The notes under the pieces are model-generated. The model was not told the DNA's origin. It did not search any database and saw nothing but the letters and a program-made list of their open reading frames with translations. From assembly GCF_018885265.1 (NCBI RefSeq), contig NZ_CP076538.1:6980001-7044000 (forward strand): a DNA stretch of 64,000 nt, in the 5' to 3' direction. Positions 50,562-58,761 of the stretch are shown here, one piece after another; position 1 is the stretch's first letter, and every line of letters starts with the position of its first letter. Source of the stretch: Amycolatopsis aidingensis. Lineage in GTDB: Bacteria; Actinomycetota; Actinomycetes; Mycobacteriales; Pseudonocardiaceae. Both the position numbers and the translations under genes were made by a program.

Positions 50562-51677
50562 GTGAGTCCCGTCTTGGCGATGACGATCGTCCAGGGCGTC
50601 CTGCTGTACGCGGCGCTGCTGTGGAAGCTGTACCAGCTCGCCCGTGCCCCGCGGGACTACCCGCTGCGGATGGTCACGCTCTGCCTCGGTTGCGCGGCCG
50701 CGGCCTACCCGATCGGCCTAGCCGGCGGGAACATGACTCAGCCGGAAGCCGGACCGATGTCACTGATGGTGGCGCATTGGGTGCTGCTGCTGGTGATGGT
50801 CTACGCGCTGATCTGCTTCTTCCTGTTCTCCGTGCTGGAACCCGCGGCCGCCCGGCGCCGGGCGCGGTGGCAGCTGCTGCCGCTGGCCTTCGTGCTCTGC
50901 GTGCTGGTACTGGCCGCGGTCAGCACCCCGGACGGCACGGCGCCCGCGGACTATCCGGTCGGCACCGTGGCGATGTTCTACCTCGCGGTGGACCTGTACC
51001 TGGTCTACGGCCTCGGCAGCGCGTTCGGCTGGACCCGCCGGTACGCGCGGGGCGCCGAGCCACGGCTGGCGAGGGGCCTGATGCTCACCTCGACCGGCCT
51101 GGCGCTGATGGTGTTCGGCGCCTCGCTGCTGGTGCTGGTGGTGGCCGCGTTCTGGGCCGGGGGCACCCTGCCGGAGCCGGTGTTTCCCGCCGTCTCGTTC
51201 ACCGTGCTGCCCGGGATCCTGCTGTTCATCGTCGGGGTGAGCTATCCCGGCGCGGCGACCAGGCTGGCGGCCTTGCGGGTGTGGTGGCAGCACCTGCGGG
51301 CCTACCATCAACTAAGTCCATTGTGGACGATACTGCACGGGGCGTTCCCCGAGGACGCGCTGGGCAGGGTACCGGGGCGTCGTTGGTGGGACCTGCTCAG
51401 CCTGCGCGGTGTGCACCGCCGTTACTACCGGCGGGCCATCGAGTGCCGGGATGGCCTGGTCCGGATCAGCCCGTACCTTCCTTCCGGGCAGGGCGAGGGC
51501 AGCGAGGCGCTGGCACCACGGCTGCGCACGGCCTTGCGGGCCTACCGCGGTGGCGAGGCCGTGCCGCGCCGGGCGAACCCGGTGGCGCTGCCCGCGGCCG
51601 ATGGGCTGCACGCCGATGTCGGCGAGCTCGTTGCGCTCGCCAGGGCCCTGCGGACGGATCAACGGGAGGAATCATGA
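50562..51677 (+). CDS. MAB_1171c-like multi-pass membrane protein
   Basis: This 371-residue protein has seven predicted membrane helices in residues 1-220, then a 150-residue cytosolic domain with WTILHGAFPED, RRYYRRAIECRDGLVRISPYL. This is the layout of the MAB_1171c family, an uncharacterised putative transporter family found next to XRE/ImmA genes. GTG start 8 bp after the ImmA gene; its stop overlaps the monooxygenase ATG (ATGA). Confidence 0.8.
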   Translation: MSPVLAMTIVQGVLLYAALLWKLYQLARAPRDYPLRMVTLCLGCAAAAYPIGLAGGNMTQPEAGPMSLMVAHWVLLLVMVYALICFFLFSVLEPAAARRRARWQLLPLAFVLCVLVLAAVSTPDGTAPADYPVGTVAMFYLAVDLYLVYGLGSAFGWTRRYARGAEPRLARGLMLTSTGLALMVFGASLLVLVVAAFWAGGTLPEPVFPAVSFTVLPGILLFIVGVSYPGAATRLAALRVWWQHLRAYHQLSPLWTILHGAFPEDALGRVPGRRWWDLLSLRGVHRRYYRRAIECRDGLVRISPYLPSGQGEGSEALAPRLRTALRAYRGGEAVPRRANPVALPAADGLHADVGELVALARALRTDQREES

Positions 51678-52855
51678 CGCAGGCACTGATCATCGGGGGC
51701 GGTATCGCGGGGGCGGTGACCGCGATGGCGTTGCGGCAGGCCGGAATCGGCGCGGTGATCTACGAGGCCTATCCCACCGGCGCCGATGACGTCGGCGCCT
51801 TCCTGACCGTGATGAGCAACGGGCTGGACGCGCTGCGCGCGGTGCGGGCCGAGGAGGCGGTCCGCGCGGAGTCCTTCCCCGCGCGAAGGGCGGAACTGGT
51901 CAGCGGCACCGGAAAGCGGCTCGGCGAGCTGAACCTCACCGCTGAGCCAGGGCGGCCGGGCCCGCGCACGCTCAGCCGGGCGGGGTTGTACCGGGTGCTG
52001 CATGACGAGGCGGCGCGGCGGGGGATCCGGATCGAGCACGGCAAGCGGTGTACCGGCGCCACCACCGCGCAGGACGGCCGGGTGCGCGCCACCTTCGCCG
52101 ATGGCACCACGGCCGAGGGGGACCTGCTGATCGGTGCCGACGGGGTGCACTCCGCGATCCGGCCGCTGATCGACCCCGCCGCGCCGCGGCCGCGCTACGC
52201 CGAGCGCAACACCGTCTGCGGGTACACCCCCGGAGCCTGGGCGACCCCGACCGACACCTACCGGATGATCTACGGCAGGCGCGCCTTCTTCGGCTGCACC
52301 ACCGCGCCGGACGGCACCACCTGGTGGTTCGCCAATGTCCCCGCCGCGGAGCGGCCGAGGGCGGAGCTGGGCGAGGTACCGCTGGAGCGTGGCAGGCGGG
52401 AGTTCTCCCGGTTGTTCGCCAGGGACCGCACCCCGGCCGCGGAGCTGGTCGCGGGCAGCGAGCGGATCGTGGTGAGCAATGCCTACGACCTCGGCTCGGT
52501 GCCGACCTGGCACCGTGACTCGATGATCATCATCGGGGATGCCGCGCACGCGGCCACACCGGAGGCTGCGCAGGGCGCTTCGATGGCCGTGGAGGACTCC
52601 GTGGTGCTGGCCAAGTGCCTGCGCGACCGGGAGGGGACCGGTGCGGCGTTCGCGGAGTACGAACGGTTGCGCAGGCAGCGGGTCGAGTCGCTGGTGGCAA
52701 CCAGTGCCGGGATGAGCGCGAACGCCACGCCCGGCCCGGTCAAGCGGATGCTCAGGGACCTGGTGCTGCCGCGGAAGCTGCGCAAGGCGGGCGGTGGCGG
52801 CGGCAGCACCGGCTCCTTCGCCGGGTACCACATCGACTGGGACCGCGAAGTGTAG
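51674..52855 (+). CDS. FAD-dependent monooxygenase (PHBH/UbiH type)
   Basis: This 393-residue group A flavoprotein has the FAD dinucleotide loop IIGGGIAGAVTAMALRQAG (7-25), the DG motif DLLIGADGVHSAIR and the GD motif IIIGDAAHAATPEAAQGASMAVEDS. It hydroxylates or epoxidises an aromatic or polyketide-like substrate with NAD(P)H and oxygen. It is translationally coupled to the membrane protein gene. The substrate is unknown. Confidence 0.9.
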   Translation: MTQALIIGGGIAGAVTAMALRQAGIGAVIYEAYPTGADDVGAFLTVMSNGLDALRAVRAEEAVRAESFPARRAELVSGTGKRLGELNLTAEPGRPGPRTLSRAGLYRVLHDEAARRGIRIEHGKRCTGATTAQDGRVRATFADGTTAEGDLLIGADGVHSAIRPLIDPAAPRPRYAERNTVCGYTPGAWATPTDTYRMIYGRRAFFGCTTAPDGTTWWFANVPAAERPRAELGEVPLERGRREFSRLFARDRTPAAELVAGSERIVVSNAYDLGSVPTWHRDSMIIIGDAAHAATPEAAQGASMAVEDSVVLAKCLRDREGTGAAFAEYERLRRQRVESLVATSAGMSANATPGPVKRMLRDLVLPRKLRKAGGGGGSTGSFAGYHIDWDREV

Positions 52856-52922
52856 GCATACTCCGGTTTCCGCCGGGCGTTGTCGGCGGGAACTGTCGGT
52901 GGGCGACCGTAGTTTGCCGGGT

Positions 52923-54197
52923 ATGAGCGTATCGAGAAACGCACGACGCATGCTCGCCGTCCTGGTCACGATCGGCACAGCACTGGCACTGGTGACGCCG
53001 ACGGCGAGCGCGAAGGAGAACTGGCATCCGGGTTGGGTGGGTGCGTGGTCGGGTTCGGTGCAGCAGGCGAGCGCGCCGCCGTGGGGAGAGTCCGGATGGT
53101 CCGCGGAGGGCTTTGACAATCATTCCGTGCGGCAGGTGGTCCGGGTCAGCACCGGCGGCCCCACCCTGCGGGTACGGCTGTCCAACGAGTACGGGGCCGC
53201 GCCGCTGCGGCTGACCGGTGCCACCGTCGCCAAGGCGGGCGAGGGAGCGGCGGTACGCCCTGGCACGCTGCGGCCGCTGACCTTCCGCGGCGCGAAGTCC
53301 ACCGTGATCGGGGCGGGCGGGACGCTGGCAAGCGATCCGGTGTTGCTGCCGACCGCGGCACTGGACGAGCTGTCGGTGACGCTGTATTTCGCCGGGTCCA
53401 CCGGGCCGAGTACCCAGCACAACCTGGCGAGTGAGCTCAGCTACCGGGCCGAGGGCGACCGCCGGTTCGACCGGTCCGGCCGGGCCTTCGACGAGACCAG
53501 CCAGTCCTGGTACTACCTGTCCGGGGTGGACGTGATCGGCTGGCTGCCGTGGCACCGTGGCTCGGTGGCGACCTTCGGTGACTCGATCACCGACGGCTTC
53601 GGTTCCACCGTCGGCGCGAACAACCGCTACCCGAACGAGCTCGCCGAGCGACTGGTCGCCGCGGGCAAGCCGCTGGGCGTGCTGAACGCGGGCATCAGCG
53701 GCAACCGGGTGCTGAGCGACTCCCCGTGCTTCGGGGAGAAGGGGATCGCGCGGTTCGAGCGGGATGTGCTCGACCAGCCGGGGGTGCGCACGGTGATCGT
53801 GCTGGAAGGGATCAACGACATCGGGTTCAGCGCGCTCGACGTGCCCGGCGAGTGCGGGCTGCCGAAGCGGGAGGTGACCGCCGAGGAACTGATCGCGGGA
53901 CACCGGCAGCTGATCCGCGCGGCGAAGCAGGAGGGGGTCAAGGTCATCGGGGCCACCCTGCTGCCGTACAAGGGCGCCGGCTACTACACCCAGGAAGGTG
54001 AGCGGATCCGGGACGCGGTGAACGAGTGGATCCGCACCAGCGGGGCCTACGACGTCGTGGTGGACCTCGACCGCGCCCTCGCCGACCCGAACGACCCGGA
54101 CCGGCTGAACCCCGCCTACGACAGCGGAGACGCCCTGCACCCCAACGACGCGGGGATGCACGCCATGGCGGCGGCCATCGACCTGAATACCCTCTGA
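52923..54197 (+). CDS. secreted SGNH/GDSL hydrolase
   Basis: This 424-residue exported esterase has a signal peptide (residues 1-30, cleavage near ASA-KE), a beta-rich N-terminal domain of about 180 residues, and an SGNH domain with block I TFGDSITDGFGS (nucleophile Ser), Gly in NAGISGNRV, Asn in EGINDIGFS and DALHPNDAG with the catalytic Asp-x-x-His. It likely de-esterifies plant or microbial polymers or lipids. It ends in a strong hairpin. Confidence 0.9.
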   Translation: MSVSRNARRMLAVLVTIGTALALVTPTASAKENWHPGWVGAWSGSVQQASAPPWGESGWSAEGFDNHSVRQVVRVSTGGPTLRVRLSNEYGAAPLRLTGATVAKAGEGAAVRPGTLRPLTFRGAKSTVIGAGGTLASDPVLLPTAALDELSVTLYFAGSTGPSTQHNLASELSYRAEGDRRFDRSGRAFDETSQSWYYLSGVDVIGWLPWHRGSVATFGDSITDGFGSTVGANNRYPNELAERLVAAGKPLGVLNAGISGNRVLSDSPCFGEKGIARFERDVLDQPGVRTVIVLEGINDIGFSALDVPGECGLPKREVTAEELIAGHRQLIRAAKQEGVKVIGATLLPYKGAGYYTQEGERIRDAVNEWIRTSGAYDVVVDLDRALADPNDPDRLNPAYDSGDALHPNDAGMHAMAAAIDLNTL

Positions 54198-54212
54198 CCT
54201 TCCCGGGGTTCA

Positions 54213-54241
54213 CGCCCCCACCGGCTCCTCCGGTGGGGGCG
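54213..54241 (+). terminator. terminator hairpin after SGNH hydrolase
   Basis: CGCCCCCACCGG at 54213-54224 pairs perfectly with CCGGTGGGGGCG at 54230-54241 around a 5-base loop, beginning 16 bp after the stop. Confidence 0.85.
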
Positions 54242-54411
54242 CACTGGGGAGGCCGCCGGTCCCTTCTCCAGCATGCAGGCGCAGGGCCTGCCGGTCGAGG
54301 AAGGCGTCCCCGAGGCGATACCCCACGTGTGACATCACAAGTCAGCAGGGTGGCGACCTACGGAAATATGGAGCCAGCCAAGCAAGACCACCCGTTTGGC
54401 CTAGCGGCGTT

Positions 54412-55530
54412 CTACGTGGTTAGCAGACTCTCCACAGTGCCGATGCGGAGGTCCAGCCGGGTGGAGTTCACCCCTTGCGCGGTCTTGCGGGCGCGGGTGA
54501 TCGTGTCGCGGGCGGCGTCGAACATCCCGGCGCGGGCGTAGGACTCGGCTAGCCATGTCTGGTAGAGGGCGACCTCTCGGGCGTGCTCGGGGGTGTAGAC
54601 CGCAATGGCACCGGACAGCAGGGGTTCAGCGGCGAGCGGGTCGCCCAGTTCGATCAGGCAGCGCCCGGCCATCACCTCGATCTCCTTTCGGTCCAGCCAG
54701 TAGACCCACTCCGGTTCCTCGGCTCCGGCGGATCGTTGCTCGTAGGCGTCGTCCACCGCGTCCAACGCCCGCTGGGTACCGTCGTGGTCCCTGGCGCGAG
54801 CGCTCGCCCATGCCATCCGCTCCAGCAGCAGCGTCCGGACAACCGGCGTGGTCTGGTCCTGTGTGCCCACGACCGCCGAGCGGGCCAGTAGAGCCGCGTC
54901 GGCGGGATTGCCGACGTTGGCAATCTGATAGCTCAGGCTGGACAGGAGTTGCCCGGCGAGTGCGCGGTCGCCCGCGTCACGGGCGGCGGACACGCCGGAG
55001 AGGTAGACGCGCTCAGCCTCGGTGTAGTGCCCGGCGTCGCTGGCAACCCATCCGGCGAGCTGGGCCAGTTCGCCGACCACGGTCAGCAGTCGGCGGCCGG
55101 TTCGCTCGGTGTAGCTCGCATCCTTGACGACGCCCTGAGCACTGGTGAGTTCCTTGTGTACCAACGGAAAGAGGTCCCGTCCGCCGATCACGTCGTCCAG
55201 GTGACGGAGTTCGATTACGCGGTCTTCCAGCCTGCTCGCCAGCGTCGCACCGACTCGCCGCCCGGCTGTCGAATGGACCTCGGCCGGGGTGTCGGCCACG
55301 AGCCATTCATGAGCGACCCTGAGCGGGTCCTCCGGCGGCCCGTAGAGGGTCTCCACCGAGACGTTCAAGGCTCGGGCGTAGGCGGTGACATGCACGGGCT
55401 TGAGCGCACGTTTCCCATTCTCCAGCAGACCGAGAAGCGGCTTGCTGTAGTGGGTGCGGGCTGCCATCGCGGACAGACTCACCCCGGCGGCCTCGCGGGC
55501 CGCCCGCAGGTTCGCGCCGAGGTCAGACAC
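54412..55530 (-). CDS. HTH regulator with TPR-like C-terminal domain
   Basis: This 372-residue regulator has a Cro/C1 helix-turn-helix at residues 5-65 (LRAAREAAGVSLSAMAARTHYSKPLLGLLENGKR) and a tetratricopeptide-like helical array over the rest, a layout common next to RiPP and development-related clusters in actinomycetes. GTG 55530. Directly upstream lies a tandem GTAGACGCC repeat (55543-55561) that could be its operator. It is divergent from the peptide/methyltransferase operon and probably regulates it. Confidence 0.88.
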   Translation of the reverse strand: MSDLGANLRAAREAAGVSLSAMAARTHYSKPLLGLLENGKRALKPVHVTAYARALNVSVETLYGPPEDPLRVAHEWLVADTPAEVHSTAGRRVGATLASRLEDRVIELRHLDDVIGGRDLFPLVHKELTSAQGVVKDASYTERTGRRLLTVVGELAQLAGWVASDAGHYTEAERVYLSGVSAARDAGDRALAGQLLSSLSYQIANVGNPADAALLARSAVVGTQDQTTPVVRTLLLERMAWASARARDHDGTQRALDAVDDAYEQRSAGAEEPEWVYWLDRKEIEVMAGRCLIELGDPLAAEPLLSGAIAVYTPEHAREVALYQTWLAESYARAGMFDAARDTITRARKTAQGVNSTRLDLRIGTVESLLTT

Positions 55531-55542
55531 CGTTCACCACCT

Positions 55543-55561
55543 GTAGACGCCGGTAGACGCC
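55543..55561. promoter_or_regulatory. tandem GTAGACGCC direct repeat
   Basis: Two copies of GTAGACGCC separated by a single base lie 13 bp before the HTH/TPR regulator start, in the gap shared with the divergent operon. Likely operator or part of the promoter. Confidence 0.5.
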
Positions 55562-55688
55562 AAACCTATTCACATTGCCCCACTGTGATGACGAGGCTAC
55601 AGGGTGAGGCCGTCCCGGTCGGTGATCGACTTCCCCCGAAGTCACCCCGGCCCGGCCGGGTCGGCCCAACCAGGAAAGGGGGCGTCGG

Positions 55689-55814
55689 ATGTCGTTCACG
55701 GCCGTTTTGGCGCTTATGGCGTTCTGTGTCCTCGGCTCGGCAGTGGTAAGCGGGCTCGCCTTGGTGGCGGACGAGTGGCGGGAGGCGGCGGAGCGTGCCT
55801 TGTTCCGAGGTTGA
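55689..55814 (+). CDS. 41-residue small membrane protein
   Basis: The ATG at 55689 follows GGAAAGGGGG and encodes a single hydrophobic helix (FTAVLALMAFCVLGSAVVSGLALVA) and a short charged C-terminal end (DEWREAAERALFRG). It overlaps the next gene by 20 bp, so it is likely translated as the first gene of the operon. No family recognised. It could anchor or escort the peptide product, but that is speculation. Confidence 0.6.
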   Translation: MSFTAVLALMAFCVLGSAVVSGLALVADEWREAAERALFRG

Positions 55815-56232
55815 CGAGTTGCTGGCCGAGCTTCGCCGCCGTGGGTGGGTGCTGTTCGTGTTCGGTCCGAAGGATTCGCCGGAGGTGGTGGCGCACGTGT
55901 TCCAGTGGGATACCTGCGCGGATGTGGTGATCCTGCGCGGCGAGGACGACGCGAGCGCCTACCGGGTGCCGACGTTCCCGGACACGGACGTGTTCGCCCC
56001 GGAGTTGGTCTCGTGGCACTACCACGCCTCGGCGGCCTGGACGTTGCGGGCGGTGCTCACGATCGACCCGCCGGGGCATCCGGACGCCCCGATGGGGGTA
56101 CTTCGCCCGGTTCCCGGGTGCGGGGTGCCGATGGAGAGACGGCGGCCGGTCAGTATCCGGCCGACTGCGCCGGCCGGGGCCGTGGGTCCGGGCGAGCGAG
56201 CACGGTTCCGCGCGACCGGCGCGGATTCGTAG
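55795..56232 (+). CDS. uncharacterised 145-residue protein of the RiPP-like operon
   Basis: The GTG at 55795 follows GGAGG. The first 90 residues look like a compact alpha/beta domain: DELLAELRRRGWVLFVFGP, VVAHVFQWDTCADVVILRGEDDASAYRVP. The last 45 are Pro/Arg-rich and probably disordered. No family is recognised. It lies between a small membrane peptide and a 32-residue peptide gene, so a role in recognition, immunity or modification of that peptide is possible. Confidence 0.7.
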   Translation: MPCSEVDELLAELRRRGWVLFVFGPKDSPEVVAHVFQWDTCADVVILRGEDDASAYRVPTFPDTDVFAPELVSWHYHASAAWTLRAVLTIDPPGHPDAPMGVLRPVPGCGVPMERRRPVSIRPTAPAGAVGPGERARFRATGADS

Positions 56233-56261
56233 GGTGAATGAGATCGAAGGAGGCCACGGCA

Positions 56262-56360
56262 GTGGGCAAGGACAAAAACGATCACTCGGTGGAGGACGAC
56301 AAGCAGACCGGCAAGACCGGCAAGGACTTGGACCCGGACAAGTACGAGGACGACAAGTGA
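56262..56360 (+). CDS. 32-residue charged peptide, candidate RiPP precursor
   Basis: GTG 56262 has AAGGAGG eight bases upstream and encodes a 32-residue peptide of 9 Asp, 7 Lys, 2 Glu and two GK/TG repeats, ending LDPDKYEDDK. The stop overlaps the methyltransferase GTG by GTGA. A tiny, highly charged Asp-rich peptide directly coupled to a protein-isoaspartate methyltransferase homologue is the arrangement of aspartimide-forming RiPPs. Any of several Asp residues could be the modification site. It is in a different frame from the methyltransferase gene. Confidence 0.75.
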   Translation: MGKDKNDHSVEDDKQTGKTGKDLDPDKYEDDK

Positions 56361-57517
56361 CCATCGCTGCCAGCGATGACGGCGTTCGCGCGCTGATCGA
56401 AGAATTGCAGTCGGCCGGGAACCTCCCGGCCGACTGCCTCCGCGCGCTGGAGGCGGTGCCGCGCGAGTGGTTCATTCCGGCCCGGATGTGGGTGCAGGAG
56501 ATTGCGGACGGGACGTATCAGCCGGTGGACCGGACCGAGGAACCAGACCGGTGGTTGGCGGCGGTGTACGCGAATCGCGTCATCGTGACCCAGTTCGATG
56601 ATGGGGCGACCGAGTGGCCGGAGGTCGGCGACCGGCCGACCTGTTCGGCGTCCATGCCGTCGGTGGTGGTGGGCATGTTGACCGAGTTGGACGTGCGGCC
56701 GGGGCATGTGGTGTTCGAGGTCGGCACCGGTACCGGGTGGAGCGCCGCTCTGCTGGGGCATATCGTTGGGGCGCAAGGGAAAGTCACTACGGTGGAGATT
56801 GACCCGGTGTTGGCGGCGGAAGCGCGGAAGCGTCTGGAGGCCGCCGGTTTCACCGAGGTGGACGCCCGACTGGCCGATGGCGTGGCCGATGTCCTGCCGG
56901 ACCGGGTGGATCGGGTGATCGCGACGGCGAGTGTCCGCATAGGACAGTTTCCGTATCCGTGGGTGGCCCATACCCTGCCGGGCGGGGTGATCCTCGCGCC
57001 GATGCGGGCCGATCTCGCGTCCGGTCCGCTGGTGCGGTTCGTCGTCGGCGAGGACGGCACCGCGACCGGACGCGCTGCCGACATGCAAGTCGGATTCATG
57101 GAGTTGCGTTCGCACCGTGTCGCGTCCGATCCTGTTGGGGCGCAACGGTTTGACGATCCGTCGGCCGAGGTCACGTATACCGATCTTGCGCCGTGGGTGC
57201 CGTTGCTGGCCGATGATCACCGTTGGCCGATCGCGGTAGCGGTGCCGTCGTGCCGGGTGAACGTGTGGGAGCGCACCGGGGACCGGCCCGGGGTGGCGTG
57301 GCTGCGTGATCCGCTGTCCGGGTCGTGGGCCACCGTCGTCCCGGAGCGCAAGGGCCGTTATGTGGTGCGCCAGTTCGGGCCGCGCCGGTTGTGGGATGCC
57401 GCCGAGGCGGCCTACCGGTGGTGGGTCGAACGCGGCGAGCCGCCGTTGTCGGCATGGGAGTGGACCGTCACCCCGGACCGGCAGAGCGTCACGCTGCCGC
57501 CCCGTTCCGGCCGCTGA
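56357..57517 (+). CDS. protein-L-isoaspartate O-methyltransferase-like enzyme with C-terminal extension
   Basis: This 386-residue protein has the PIMT pattern: VPREWFIPARMW at 34-45, TCSASMPSVV at 95-104 and SAM motif I VFEVGTGTGWSAALLG at 119-134, then VEIDP. About 170 extra residues follow the catalytic domain, ending WDAAEAAYRWWVERGEPPLSAWEWTVTPD, as in PIMT homologues of lanthipeptide, graspetide and FxLD-type clusters. It likely methylates an Asp carboxylate of the preceding peptide, which would then cyclise to aspartimide. GTG 56357 coupled to the peptide gene. Confidence 0.85.
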   Translation: MTIAASDDGVRALIEELQSAGNLPADCLRALEAVPREWFIPARMWVQEIADGTYQPVDRTEEPDRWLAAVYANRVIVTQFDDGATEWPEVGDRPTCSASMPSVVVGMLTELDVRPGHVVFEVGTGTGWSAALLGHIVGAQGKVTTVEIDPVLAAEARKRLEAAGFTEVDARLADGVADVLPDRVDRVIATASVRIGQFPYPWVAHTLPGGVILAPMRADLASGPLVRFVVGEDGTATGRAADMQVGFMELRSHRVASDPVGAQRFDDPSAEVTYTDLAPWVPLLADDHRWPIAVAVPSCRVNVWERTGDRPGVAWLRDPLSGSWATVVPERKGRYVVRQFGPRRLWDAAEAAYRWWVERGEPPLSAWEWTVTPDRQSVTLPPRSGR

Positions 57518-57562
57518 GAACGGCCGTGCGCGCCCCGGCTCCACTCAGGCGGGGGTCAGTGT

Positions 57563-57706
57563 TCACGCCGCCAGCACAGGGTCTTCGGCAGTCATACGGG
57601 CGAGGGTGCTCCACGCCATCCCGGTCGCCTCGGCCTGCCGCCGGGTGAAAGGCCCCTGGTCCTCCGCGATGTCGGCAAGAAGAGCAAGTGTATGAGCATG
57701 CGGCAT
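57563..57706 (-). pseudogene. truncated AbiEi-type antitoxin N-terminal domain
   Basis: The 47-residue product reads LLADIAEDQGPFTRRQAEATG then MAWSTLARMT, the wHTH start of AbiEi-family type IV antitoxins. It stops before the usual GVYRL segment and the rest of the antitoxin, and no AbiEii toxin gene follows. It may be a broken gene or a solo regulator. A TATAGCG palindrome lies just upstream. Confidence 0.6.
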
Positions 57707-57716
57707 GTCTGCGTTA

Positions 57717-57734
57717 TATAGCGATGCCGCTATA
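57717..57734. promoter_or_regulatory. TATAGCG-N4-CGCTATA palindrome before AbiEi-like fragment
   Basis: Perfect 7-bp arms with an ATGC centre, AT-rich, 11 bp upstream of the ATG at 57706 on the minus strand. The position fits an autoregulatory operator overlapping the promoter. Confidence 0.65.
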
Positions 57735-57851
57735 CTTTGCAGTATTGCTTGCCGAGGGTGTCGGATGCGATGCGATCTTGAAGTGCCATCAGGTGCTGGG
57801 CCAAGAGCAAACCCGTGACTGTGGTCCCTCTTGCAGGTCAGGGGTGAAAGT

Positions 57852-57889
57852 GGCCGGGGTCGAACCGGCGACCTTCCGCTTTTCAGGCG
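57852..57889. repeat. att site: 38-bp copy of tRNA-Phe 3' half
   Basis: These 38 bp are identical to 60237-60274 inside the tRNA-Phe gene, in the same orientation, covering the anticodon-stem to T-loop part of the gene. The end of an integrase gene lies 60 bp away, as expected at an element end. This is the tRNA-distal att site. Confidence 0.85.
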
Positions 57890-57948
57890 CAGACATGTCC
57901 GCAGGTCAGAGGGGCCACACGCCCGACCCGTGCAGCTCCCGTGCAACG

Positions 57949-58240
57949 TCAATGCTTGATCACGATGGTCTTCGGAAGCTGCACCGCTTCACCCCGCGAG
58001 GCAAGCTTGCTCAGCTCACCCGCCAACTCCTTGGCGCGGCCTTCCACCACATGCAGGTACCGCAGCGCCGCAGCCGCCGACGCGTGCCCGAGCCGCTTCT
58101 TCAGATCGGCCAGCTTGGCGCCCGTACTCGCCGCGAGCGTCTGGCCAGTATGCCGTAGGTCGTGAAAGTCACGCCGACGCGCTTCCGAGCGCGGACGAAC
58201 GCCTGATACACCGCGTTACCCCTCATGGGCTGCCCGCACA
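57949..58240 (-). pseudogene. tyrosine recombinase (integrase) C-terminal remnant
   Basis: On the minus strand, PMRGNAVYQAFVRARKRVGV in one frame continues as FHDLRHTGQTLAAS, KLADLKKRLGHASA and LRYLHVVEGR in another, ending in TGA at 57949. This is the catalytic end of a phage-type integrase: HDLRH box, LGH and nucleophile Tyr in RYLH. A single missing base near the ACTTTCAC explains the frame change. The N-terminal two-thirds are absent, so it is inactive. Confidence 0.85.
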
Positions 58241-58350
58241 CGCAGCAGGAGCCGCAGCACTCGGCTACGCCAACAAACCCGGCAAACGCGCCAAACTAAC
58301 CTAGGCCGGAGCGAACGCCGTGACCGAAACACTCGGCGAACTAGCAGGCG

Positions 58351-58761
58351 CTACGGCAATAGAGTGAAAGCCTCTGTATGGCGCGGCCTGACCACGGAGA
58401 AGTGCCGCTTGTCCAAGGTCGCGATGCGCGTCGCACCGAGCCGTTCGGCTAATGCCACCACACACGCATCGGCAGCACCAAGCGGCAAGTCGGAGTACGT
58501 CTCGACCAAGTCTGCCGCACGAGTCACATCAGTCAGCTGCATCGACTCCAGCTCATAGACCCCGTCCGCGACATCACGGAGGAACCCCGCTTCCGCATGC
58601 GGTCCGGCGCGAGACCCCAACATATAGCCGATCTCAACTAGCAGCGGTTCAGGCAGCACCAACGGGCCACGCGTCGTGGCTAACAGCCTTGTGCATTGCT
58701 CATGGTCATCGTCCCGGCGGTTGCCCATCGCAACTATGGGACCGGTATCAACGACGATCAC
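58351..58761 (-). CDS. PIN-domain toxin (VapC type)
   Basis: This 136-residue putative RNase has the four PIN acids: Asp5 (VVDTGPIVAM), Glu43, Asp98 (LGAADACVVALAE) and Asp117 (IATLDKRHF). The GTG at 58761 overlaps the antitoxin stop by GTGA. It would cleave tRNA or mRNA when free. It lies inside the decayed integrative element, where a toxin-antitoxin pair may have favoured retention. Confidence 0.92.
   Translation of the reverse strand: MIVVDTGPIVAMGNRRDDDHEQCTRLLATTRGPLVLPEPLLVEIGYMLGSRAGPHAEAGFLRDVADGVYELESMQLTDVTRAADLVETYSDLPLGAADACVVALAERLGATRIATLDKRHFSVVRPRHTEAFTLLP

Noticed and set aside
56234..56356. Longer start for the isoaspartate-methyltransferase-like gene
   Set aside because: The extension has no ribosome site of its own and overlaps a better-supported peptide gene; PIMT homology begins after 56357.
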